NCBI GenBank assembly: GCA_029100545.1 | Contig: JAQXPH010000005.1 | Location: 1 to 48,702, forward strand | Origin: a bacterium | GTDB taxonomy: Bacteria; Bacillota_I; Bacilli_A; RF39; UBA660 | DNA: 48,702 bases | Direction: 5' to 3' | Part shown: one piece after another, positions 41,819-48,702 of the stretch | Layout: each line of letters begins with the position of its first letter | Position numbering within the stretch: position 1 is the stretch's first letter | Notes under the pieces: generated by a model | The model's database searches: none | Told to the model about the DNA's origin: nothing | What the model saw: only the letters and a program-made list of their open reading frames with translations | Position numbers and translations under genes: made by a program

Positions 41819-43594
41819 ATGAATTTTAATTTAGGTTTAACAATTTCAGGATTAATTTATTTAATACTAATAATAATTATATATTATAAAAGAAAAAGAA
41901 TAAAAACAAAAGAAAATAAAGTATATAGTTTATTGCTTATTACAACATTAATAGAGCTGATTTTAGGAATTTTTAGTTATATTTTTATTATAAATCTAGA
42001 TTTATTTCCAAATATTACTAGAATAATAAATATATTATATTTAATTACTTTAGATAGTTGGATACTATATTTTTTACTATATATACTTTCTATATCTTCA
42101 GATTTTAAATCTAAAAAACTTTATAAAATATTTTGGATACTATATATAATCATTAATTTACTAATTTCAGTACTTCCGATTAATTATTATTATAAAAATA
42201 ATATTATGTATACAAATGGATTATCTGTTAATTTTACCTATTTCATTGCGGTAGTATCTATTGTAATTATTATAATTAATTCATTAATAAATCTAAAAAA
42301 ATTAAATAATAAAAAATATATTCCGATGTTTATATTTCTTTTATTAGGTACTATAGTGTTATTCTTTCAAATTAAATATCCAGAGTTATTTTTAATTAGT
42401 CCACTTGAAGTGTTTGTTACTGTTTTAATGTATTTTACAATAGAAAATCCAGATAAAAAAATAATTGAAGAAATACATAGAGCAAAAGAAATTAGTGATA
42501 ATGCTAATGAAGAAAAATCTTTATTTTTATATAATATGACAGGAGTAATACGAGATATTAATAATAATATTAATATGGAAGCAAACAGTATATTAAATGA
42601 AACAGATAATAAAAAAATTAATATAGATTTAATAAAAAACTCTGCAAGGCAAATAAAAATAAATACTTCAAAATTTACTACAATGACTAATGAAATATTA
42701 GATATTTCTAGTATAGATAGTGCGAGTATAAAAATATATAATGAAAAATATAATATAAAATTAATACTTAATAAGTTAATTAATATTTATAGTAAAAAAT
42801 GTAATAATAAAAATATTATTTTTAAAAGTAATATTGATAGTGATATTCCTGAAAGTTTATATGGAGATGGAATAAATTTAAATAAAGTATTAAATATATT
42901 ACTAGAAAATAGTTTAAAAAATACAAATGAAGGTTATATAGAATTAAATGTAAATAGTATTGTTAAAAATGATGTAGTAAGATTAATAATTAATATTGAA
43001 GATACTGGAATAGGAATTGAAGCAGAAGAATTAGAAAAATTATTTAATATTAATGATAATTATAAAGAAGAAACTAATAATTTAAATAATACTTTATATA
43101 ATGCAAAAAAATTAATAACTTTAATGAGTGGAACAATAATACCTAGTAGTATATATGGAAAAGGTACTACAATGAAAATAATATTAGATCAAAAATTAGT
43201 GCCAAATAGTAACATTATAAGTAAATATGAAAAAGAAATAACTAAAAATAATATATTATTGATTGGTACTCAAAATAGTAAAATAATAAAAAATTATTTA
43301 AATAAAGAGAATATAAATTTAGATATAGTACAATTAGGTAAAACAGCTTTAGATAAAATAAGAAAAAATGCAAAATATGATTTAATTTTAATAGAGGAAA
43401 ATATAAAACCAATAGATGGAATAACTGTTATGAATAAATTATTAAAGATTAAAGAATTTAAAACTAATGTAATATTATTAAGTGATAATAAAAATTATCT
43501 AGAAACTTATAAAAATTATGGTTTTAGTGATATAATAGTTGAACCAATAAAAAAAGAATTATTTATTAAAACTATTGATAAATACTTAGAATAA
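41819..43594 (+). CDS. 7-TM hybrid histidine kinase with degenerate phospho-acceptor sites
   Basis: 591 residues: about seven membrane helices (1-210), a DHp-like helix pair, a HATPase domain, and a C-terminal receiver (about 478-590). The DHp box FLxNMSHEIR reads FLYNMTGVIRDIN: Gly242 stands in the place of the phospho-His. The ATPase keeps NILLENSLKN and DTGIGIEAEE. In the receiver, the phospho-Asp position of LILMD reads LILIE (Glu526), the acidic pair near the start is Gly-Thr (LLIGTQN), and the conserved Lys is Glu (VEPIKK). It should therefore neither autophosphorylate on His nor receive phosphate in the normal way, and may act as an ATP-responsive scaffold. Operon partner of the AMP ligase. 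Confidence 0.8.
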   Translation: MNFNLGLTISGLIYLILIIIIYYKRKRIKTKENKVYSLLLITTLIELILGIFSYIFIINLDLFPNITRIINILYLITLDSWILYFLLYILSISSDFKSKKLYKIFWILYIIINLLISVLPINYYYKNNIMYTNGLSVNFTYFIAVVSIVIIIINSLINLKKLNNKKYIPMFIFLLLGTIVLFFQIKYPELFLISPLEVFVTVLMYFTIENPDKKIIEEIHRAKEISDNANEEKSLFLYNMTGVIRDINNNINMEANSILNETDNKKINIDLIKNSARQIKINTSKFTTMTNEILDISSIDSASIKIYNEKYNIKLILNKLINIYSKKCNNKNIIFKSNIDSDIPESLYGDGINLNKVLNILLENSLKNTNEGYIELNVNSIVKNDVVRLIINIEDTGIGIEAEELEKLFNINDNYKEETNNLNNTLYNAKKLITLMSGTIIPSSIYGKGTTMKIILDQKLVPNSNIISKYEKEITKNNILLIGTQNSKIIKNYLNKENINLDIVQLGKTALDKIRKNAKYDLILIEENIKPIDGITVMNKLLKIKEFKTNVILLSDNKNYLETYKNYGFSDIIVEPIKKELFIKTIDKYLE

Positions 43595-43660
43595 TAGATA
43601 ATAAATAAAAATTATCTATTTTTTATTTGTTTAAAAACTTAAATATGATATGATAATTTT

Positions 43661-44803
43661 ATGAGAAAATTAATAAAGTTAAATAATAGTTTAAATATTA
43701 AATTTGATAGTAAAATAAATGAATATATTAATCCTGAAAAACTATATATTGAAATTTTACCTAATTTTGATTTGCTTGTTAAACAAAATGATAAAGTTTT
43801 AAAGGGTGATATATTACTTCAAAATAAACTTAATAAAATAAAAAGTCCTATTTCTGGTAATATTATTGGAACTACAATTATAAATAATAAGAATTATTTA
43901 GTAATATTAAATAATTATGAAGAAAAAGATAAATATTATACTAAAAAAAGAATTGATAAATTTAATAAAGAAAATATAATCAATATTTTATATGAATATG
44001 GTTATAGTTATTATGCAAATATATTTGAAACTAAAAAAATAAATAATTTAATTATTAATGGTATGGAAGATGAACCATATATTGAAAATAATCCATTTAT
44101 TATAAATAAATATTCAAAAGAAATATTAGAGTTATGTGATATATTAAGTAATGCCTTTGATTTTAAAAATTCTTATATTTGTGTTAAAAGTGATGATACT
44201 TCAAATATTGAAATATATTTAAATAAAATAGGTACTTATCCTAATATAAAGTTTTCTTTAATTGAAAATAAATATTTACTTGCTAATAGTTTTTTTCTAT
44301 TAGAAAATATGAATTTAACTATGGATGATAGTTTAGTTATAAATGCTGAAGATGCAATTAATTTATATAATGCATTAAAAAATTATGAAATTAAAACAAC
44401 TAAATATATTACTATAAGTAGTCCATTTTTAACTAAAAGTAAAGTAATTCAGGTAAAAATTGGTACAAGTTTAAGTGATATTTTAGAAAATAATATTTCT
44501 ATTAAAGAAAAAGATCTTACTTATATATATAATGGCCTTATGACTGGTTATGAAGTAAATCCTAAAGATATAATTATAGATAATAATACTAAAGGAGTAA
44601 TTATAATTAAAAAAGATCTTCCAAAAGAAGAAGAATGTAATTTATGTGGAATGTGTTATAAAATATGTCCTGTAAAAGTTAATCCTAAAAAAGTTATGGA
44701 TACAAATAAAAAAAGCAAAAATTGTATTGATTGTGGATTATGTTCATATATTTGTCCATGTAAAATAAATTTAAGAAAATATTTAAGAGGTAAAGATGTA
44801 TAA
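43661..44803 (+). CDS. RnfC-like ferredoxin-type protein (reduced)
   Basis: 380 residues (RnfC usually ~435 or longer). The N-terminal barrel-sandwich domain includes VLKGDILLQNK and SPISGNIIGT, and an SLBB-like region (SKVIQVKIGTSLSDIL) follows. Two C-terminal 4Fe-4S sites are CNLCGMCYKICPVKVNP and CIDCGLCSYICPCKINL. The central segment INNLIINGMEDEPYIEN matches the RnfC NGxECEPYL stretch, but the preceding glycine-rich FMN/NADH loop (GGAGFPT in RnfC) reads SYYANIF, so nucleotide binding is doubtful. There is no good ribosome site; a TATGAT just upstream suggests a leaderless mRNA. It overlaps the RnfD-like gene by 8 bases. Confidence 0.75.
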   Translation: MRKLIKLNNSLNIKFDSKINEYINPEKLYIEILPNFDLLVKQNDKVLKGDILLQNKLNKIKSPISGNIIGTTIINNKNYLVILNNYEEKDKYYTKKRIDKFNKENIINILYEYGYSYYANIFETKKINNLIINGMEDEPYIENNPFIINKYSKEILELCDILSNAFDFKNSYICVKSDDTSNIEIYLNKIGTYPNIKFSLIENKYLLANSFFLLENMNLTMDDSLVINAEDAINLYNALKNYEIKTTKYITISSPFLTKSKVIQVKIGTSLSDILENNISIKEKDLTYIYNGLMTGYEVNPKDIIIDNNTKGVIIIKKDLPKEEECNLCGMCYKICPVKVNPKKVMDTNKKSKNCIDCGLCSYICPCKINLRKYLRGKDV

Positions 44804-45656
44804 TGTTTATTTAAAAAGTAAAAATAATAGTAAAAGATTAATTTACATTTATTTAATTTTATTTATACCATTTATTATATATGGATTTTATAAAAATGGT
44901 ATATCTTTATATCAAAAAGATTTAATAAGTATTTTTAATTTATTTAATATACCAATTTTTATATTATTTTCATGTTTAATAACTTATATTTTTAAAAAAA
45001 TAAAAAACGAAGAGTTTATTTCATATCGACTTATTTTAAATATTATGATTGGTATGATTACTTTTCCAAAAACAAATATAATTATATATATTATTTTAGT
45101 TACATTATTAAATATTTTATATACATTTAAAAAATGTAATATTGCTTCTTTATATATGATAATTTATATATTATTAAGTATAATATTAAAAAATTATTCA
45201 TTTTTAAATATATATGAAGAAACTACATTACATAGTTATAGTTTAATTAATATATTATTTGGAAATGGTAGTGGAGGAATTTGTCAAACATTTTTAATAT
45301 ATAGTATTTTATCTTTTATAGTTTTAATATGTATTTATGAGTATAAAAAACAAATACCTATTACAGGTTTTATATTTTATTATATTTTAATTATTTTATA
45401 TTTTATTATATTTAAAGTATTTAATTATGAATTACTTTTAAATAATAATTTAATATTTTCATTTATATTTATAAATACAATATCTATTTTTACTCCATAT
45501 ACAAAAGGTGGTAATTATTTATATGGTTTTACATTAGGATTAGTTTGTTTTATATTATCATTTTTTGATTTAAATTTAGGAGTATATATTATTTCATTTA
45601 TTTTATCTTTAATTTCTCCATATTATGATAAATTAATTTTAAAACTTCAAAGATAG
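44796..45656 (+). CDS. RnfD-like membrane protein (reduced)
   Basis: 286 residues and about ten membrane helices. Recognisable RnfD/NqrB features are NILFGNGSGGICQTFLI (compare the GxxGET region) and TPYTKGGNYLYGFTLGL near the C-terminus. The SGAT-type motif that carries covalent FMN in RnfD/NqrB is not visible. With the RnfC-like partner it could form a membrane electron-transfer pair, yet no RnfA, B, E or G gene follows: the next gene is engB. Assignment rests on motifs plus the partner gene. Confidence 0.65.
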   Translation: MYNVYLKSKNNSKRLIYIYLILFIPFIIYGFYKNGISLYQKDLISIFNLFNIPIFILFSCLITYIFKKIKNEEFISYRLILNIMIGMITFPKTNIIIYIILVTLLNILYTFKKCNIASLYMIIYILLSIILKNYSFLNIYEETTLHSYSLINILFGNGSGGICQTFLIYSILSFIVLICIYEYKKQIPITGFIFYYILIILYFIIFKVFNYELLLNNNLIFSFIFINTISIFTPYTKGGNYLYGFTLGLVCFILSFFDLNLGVYIISFILSLISPYYDKLILKLQR

Positions 45657-45707
45657 TTTGGTTGCAATTTTTTTGATATTAATTTATAATTTAAGTAGGT
45701 GATTTTT

Positions 45708-46286
45708 GTGAATATTATATCGGTTGAAGAACCTATAATAGCTGTAAGGGTATCTCAATATCCTGAAAGTAATAAGAATGAATTTTTGTTAGTAGGTAGA
45801 AGTAATGTAGGAAAAAGTAGTTTTATTAATGCATTAATTGAAAGAAAAAACTTTGCTCATACATCTTCAAAGCCTGGTAAAACTCAAACACTAAATTTTT
45901 ATTTAGTTAATAATGATTTTTATTTAGTAGATGTTCCAGGTTATGGTTATGCAAGTGTATCTAAAGATAAACAAAAAAAATTTGGTTTAATGATTGAAGA
46001 TTATATTAAAAATAGAGAAAATTTAAAAAGAGTTTTTTTACTTATTGATTATCGTCATAAACCTACTGAAGATGATGTACTTATGTATAATTATTTAAAG
46101 TATTATAATTTAAATATTACAATAGTTGCTACAAAATATGATAAAGTTACTAAAAATAATCGTATTAAACAAGATAAATTAATTAAAGATACTTTAAAAT
46201 TATCAAGTGATGATGTTTTTGTTCCTTTTTCTACAGTTACTAAAAAAGGAAGAGAAGATATATTAAAAATAATAGAATCTTATTAA
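45708..46286 (+). CDS. engB: Ribosome biogenesis GTPase EngB/YsxC
   Basis: 50S assembly GTPase, 192 residues from GTG 45708 (AGGTGA 5 bases upstream; the GTG at 45699 lies inside that site). G1 LVGRSNVGKSSF, G2 GKTQTLNFY, G3 DVPGYGYA, G4 ATKYDK and G5 FSTVTKKG are all intact. Confidence 0.95.
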   Translation: MNIISVEEPIIAVRVSQYPESNKNEFLLVGRSNVGKSSFINALIERKNFAHTSSKPGKTQTLNFYLVNNDFYLVDVPGYGYASVSKDKQKKFGLMIEDYIKNRENLKRVFLLIDYRHKPTEDDVLMYNYLKYYNLNITIVATKYDKVTKNNRIKQDKLIKDTLKLSSDDVFVPFSTVTKKGREDILKIIESY

Positions 46287-46300
46287 GAAAGGAAAAAGTT

Positions 46301-46795
46301 ATGAATAAAAAAGGATTTACTTTAGTAGAAATATTAGCAGTACTAGTTATTATAGTAGTTGTATCATTAATTGGAACTGTAAGTATTACAGGTGTTAAAA
46401 AGAAAATGGAAGAAAATTTATTTAAAAATAAATTAGGAGAAATAATATCAGCTGCTTCAAAATGGGGAGAAGATAATAAAAGTGAATTAGATACTAATAA
46501 AACAGTTGGATTTTTAATTACAAATGGATATTTAGAAACAGAAGAAGCAATTAATCCTATTAAATATGAACATACTTGTGGTTCTTTATCAAATGATGTA
46601 AATGGTTATGTAGAAGATGGATTATGTAAAAATGTTATTACCAATAATGTTGATTATAAAGTATTAAATAGTTTAGTAGTTAAAATATATCGTGAAAATA
46701 ATCGAGTATATTCATGTATTGTAGATAGTGAAAGTAATAGAAATCTTTTAGTAGATTGGGATAAATATAGTGATTTAAATTATTATTGTAGATAG
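46301..46795 (+). CDS. Type IV prepilin-like protein
   Basis: 164 residues. Class III signal peptide: MNKKG|FTLVEILAVL with the invariant Glu5 of the mature protein, then a hydrophobic helix (VLVIIVVVSLIG), a linker helix, and a small C-terminal domain with four Cys (HTCGSL, GLCKN, YSCIV, YYCR) that may form two disulfides. It would need a PilD-type peptidase and a pilus or competence-like assembly system, none of which is in the window. A lone gene between engB and der, with AGAAAGGA as ribosome site. Confidence 0.8.
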   Translation: MNKKGFTLVEILAVLVIIVVVSLIGTVSITGVKKKMEENLFKNKLGEIISAASKWGEDNKSELDTNKTVGFLITNGYLETEEAINPIKYEHTCGSLSNDVNGYVEDGLCKNVITNNVDYKVLNSLVVKIYRENNRVYSCIVDSESNRNLLVDWDKYSDLNYYCR

Positions 46796-46803
46796 GGGGA
46801 TTT

Positions 46804-48105
46804 ATGCAAACTGTATGTCTAATAGGAAAACCAAATGTAGGTAAAAGTACTATTTTTAATAGACTAATTAAAGAAAAAAAATCAATTATATTAGATACAC
46901 CTGGGGTAACAAGAGATAGAATTTATGGAACTGTTAATTTAAAAAATAAATCATTTCATTTAATTGATACAGGAGGGCTTACTCTTGAAAATGGAGATTT
47001 TAATAAAGATATATTAATGCAGGCTACTCTTGCAATAGATGAAGCTGATATTATTCTTTTTATTGTCGATGCAATTACTGAAGTTAGTACTGAAGATAAA
47101 ATGGTTGCAAGTATGTTACATAGATCTAATAAAAAAGTTTTGGTGATTGTTAATAAAGCCGATAATAAACAAAGAAATGATAATATATATGCTTTTTATG
47201 AACTAGGTTTTGAAGATATTATAGCAGTATCTGCAGAACATAATATTGGTTTTGATAAGTTAAATGATTATTTTGAAAAAAATATAGTTGAAAGTAAAAT
47301 AGATGTTGATGATACTATTAAGTTTTGTTTTGTGGGTAGACCAAATGTTGGTAAAAGTAGTTTAGTTAATGCCCTTTTAAATGAAGATAGACTTATTGTT
47401 TCTGATGTAGCAGGTACAACAAGAGATGCTGTTGATAGTAAATTTAAGTATAATGGAAAAACTTATACAGTAATTGATACAGCAGGAATGCGTAAAAAAG
47501 GTAAAATATATGAAAATATAGAAAAATATAGTTATATTCGTTCATTAAAAGCAATTGATCGAAGTGATGTATGTGTTTTAGTAATAGATGCTAAAGAAGG
47601 AATAATTGAGCATGATAAACATATTGCTTCATATATTATTGATGCTGGAAAAGCAATTGTTATCGCGGTTAATAAATGGGATGAAATAAATAATCCTGAT
47701 GAAGAAATAAAAAAATGGAAATTACTTATTGAAAATGAATTTCAGTTTTTATCTTATGCTAAAGTAGTATTTATTTCTGCGAAAACTAAAAAAAGATTAG
47801 GAACTTTAATGCCTGAAATAATAAAAGCATATGAAAATCATAATAGGGTGATTTCTACAAGTAGTATAAATGATGTTATTATGGAAAGTGTTCAGATGCA
47901 TAATCCACCATCATTTAAAGGTAAAAGACTTAAAATTTATTTTACTTCTCAAAGTGCTACTAAACCACCAAAATTTACATTTGAAGTAAATAATAAAAAA
48001 CTTGTTCATTTTTCCTATGCAAGATATTTAGAAAACCAATTAAGAAAATCTTTTGATCTTGAAGGTACTCCTATAATATTAGAGTTTAAAAATAAAAATG
48101 ATTAA
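46804..48105 (+). CDS. der: Ribosome assembly GTPase Der (EngA)
   Basis: 433 residues, the usual length. Two tandem GTPase domains: GKPNVGKSTIF (about 7-17), DTPGVTRDR, DTGGL and NKAD in the first, and GRPNVGKSSLV (about 179), VAGTTRDAVD, DTAGMRKKG and NKWDE in the second. The C-terminal KH-like domain ends with the usual YLENQLRKSFDLEGTPI. Needed for 50S maturation. Confidence 0.97.
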   Translation: MQTVCLIGKPNVGKSTIFNRLIKEKKSIILDTPGVTRDRIYGTVNLKNKSFHLIDTGGLTLENGDFNKDILMQATLAIDEADIILFIVDAITEVSTEDKMVASMLHRSNKKVLVIVNKADNKQRNDNIYAFYELGFEDIIAVSAEHNIGFDKLNDYFEKNIVESKIDVDDTIKFCFVGRPNVGKSSLVNALLNEDRLIVSDVAGTTRDAVDSKFKYNGKTYTVIDTAGMRKKGKIYENIEKYSYIRSLKAIDRSDVCVLVIDAKEGIIEHDKHIASYIIDAGKAIVIAVNKWDEINNPDEEIKKWKLLIENEFQFLSYAKVVFISAKTKKRLGTLMPEIIKAYENHNRVISTSSINDVIMESVQMHNPPSFKGKRLKIYFTSQSATKPPKFTFEVNNKKLVHFSYARYLENQLRKSFDLEGTPIILEFKNKND

Positions 48106-48124
48106 AAATTATAAATAAATTTTA

Positions 48125-48153
48125 TTGAAATTCTAGCAAGAAAATGTTAGAAT
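48125..48153 (+). promoter_or_regulatory. Promoter/terminator palindrome before the last surface gene
   Basis: TTGAAA (48125-48130), 17-bp spacer, TAGAAT (48148-48153) preceded by TGT. The palindrome TTCTAGCA (48131-48138) / TGTTAGAA (48145-48152) fills the spacer and, with the following T run (to 48159), also looks like a terminator for der. Same arrangement as 34418-34447. Confidence 0.6.
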
Positions 48154-48177
48154 TTTTTTATAAGGTAGGAAACTATT

Positions 48178-48702
48178 ATGGAAGAAAAAAGTTATAAAAA
48201 TGTTAAAGTAGTAGCAGGAGTAGCAAGTGCTTTTTTGCTATTTATTATTTTCGCGGCAGCATTTGCTTATTTTGGAACATTTAATATTGATTTAAATAAT
48301 AATGTAGCTGTAAATATTTATGCAGAGCAAGGTGGTTCTGCTACATTTACAACAACAGCTGCTCAGCTTAATCTTCAAGTGCCAGCATCTGCGATGAGTC
48401 AGTCAAATTCTGAAAGTGGTAATGCAGTACTTGCCGCAGAAAATACCGCAACATTAAATGTTACATTAAAAGGTGCCGAAGGAATGCTTACAACTTGTAC
48501 ATATAATATTATTTATGAATATGATAATACTTCAGAAACTTATGGAAATAGTGTAGCAGTAACAAGTGGAGCAGATAAAGAAATAACCCTTCAAGTAAGT
48601 GGCTTAAATGGTAAATATAATTATTATGAAACAGAAAGAAACTTTAATTATTATTCTGGAAGTAATGGCGAAGATACTACTGATGTATGGGAAAGTGCCA
48701 CT
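48178..48702 (+). CDS. Surface protein, 5' part only (runs off the window)
   Basis: 175 codons open to the window edge, with TAAGGTAGGA as ribosome site. N-terminus MEEKSYKNVKVVAG, then a membrane/signal helix (ASAFLLFIIFAAAFAYFG, about 16-33), then a Thr/Ser/Ala-rich beta-type extracellular domain (for example TLNVTLKGAEGML). A single Cys is seen so far. The FAYFG turn is reminiscent of the SipW-type precursors in this window but not identical. Family not recognised. Slightly richer in GCA/GCC codons than its neighbours. Confidence 0.7.
   Translation, partial: MEEKSYKNVKVVAGVASAFLLFIIFAAAFAYFGTFNIDLNNNVAVNIYAEQGGSATFTTTAAQLNLQVPASAMSQSNSESGNAVLAAENTATLNVTLKGAEGMLTTCTYNIIYEYDNTSETYGNSVAVTSGADKEITLQVSGLNGKYNYYETERNFNYYSGSNGEDTTDVWESAT

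Noticed and set aside
1-48702. Reverse transcriptase, accessory DGR protein or template repeat for the candidate variable region
   Set aside because: None of the encoded proteins has RT motifs, and no other segment I could see matches 35592-35702; the rest of the system, if real, is outside the window.
1-48702. Mycoplasma genetic code (TGA = Trp)
   Set aside because: Several genes end in TGA at natural positions (1404, 9121, 10887, 20375) and Trp is consistently TGG.

Overview
This is a 48.7 kb, very AT-rich stretch of a low-GC Gram-positive chromosome. It uses the standard genetic code: genes end in TGA as well as TAA, and Trp is TGG. It carries both PolC and a short DnaE, mraZ-rsmH-ftsL-PBP, alanine racemase, YqeG/YqeH, DUF177-rpmF, EngB and Der. 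Together these point to a walled member of the Bacilli close to the Mollicutes (an uncultured gut RF39- or Erysipelotrichia-like lineage). The taxon is inferred from gene content and composition, not from a marker-gene match. No rRNA, tRNA, CRISPR array, insertion sequence or complete prophage was seen.

Layout. 1-0.9 kb: 3' end of tyrS with an in-frame stop inside the S4 domain. 0.95-2.65 kb: an HTH + KilA-N gene pair between two 65-bp direct repeats, followed by a decayed gene fragment. 2.8-8.1 kb: an ABC transporter (ATPase + 876-aa FtsX-type permease) with its response regulator and histidine kinase, an antimicrobial-peptide-response type of module. 8.1-10.9 kb: accessory patch with an orphan gene, a truncated ToxN/TenpN-like toxin, and two nearly identical copies of a 65-aa acidic protein flanking a membrane-anchored G5-domain protein. 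11-12.8 kb: deoD-alr. 12.8-16.2 kb (minus strand): a coiled-coil membrane protein and a Cys-rich repeat surface protein. 16.3-17.3 kb: divergent amidoligase. 17.5-22.2 kb: a surface operon with a small secreted protein, a SipW-type signal peptidase, a DUF5305-like protein and a large surface protein. 22.2-32.8 kb: dnaE-polC-yqeG-yqeH-mutL, a replication/repair/ribosome-assembly block. 32.8-34.3 kb: hypothetical gene, DUF177, rpmF. 34.4-35.8 kb: a surface protein with an unusual C-terminus. 36.1-39.9 kb: division/cell-wall (dcw) cluster head mraZ-rsmH-ftsL-PBP. 40-43.6 kb: AMP-forming ligase plus a degenerate hybrid kinase. 43.7-45.7 kb: a reduced RnfC/RnfD-like pair. 45.7-48.1 kb: engB, a prepilin, der. 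48.2 kb to the end: start of another surface protein.

Most notable: the 3' end of the surface-protein gene at 34476-35807 looks like the variable region of a diversity-generating retroelement (DGR). A 111-bp island (35592-35702) has about 51% GC in an otherwise very AT-rich gene. In it, 25 of 30 consecutive codons end in a pyrimidine, and the fixed codons encode a W/G/L/V framework before a VRPVISLKS tail. No reverse transcriptase or template repeat is present here, so the rest of the system, if it exists, must be elsewhere. A second protein in the window (20372-22150) has the same C-terminal domain with ordinary codon use. Other points worth following are a hybrid kinase that lacks both phospho-acceptor residues, the RnfC/RnfD pair without the glycine-rich loop or other subunits, a palindrome shared by two surface-gene promoters, and two repeat-flanked accessory cassettes.
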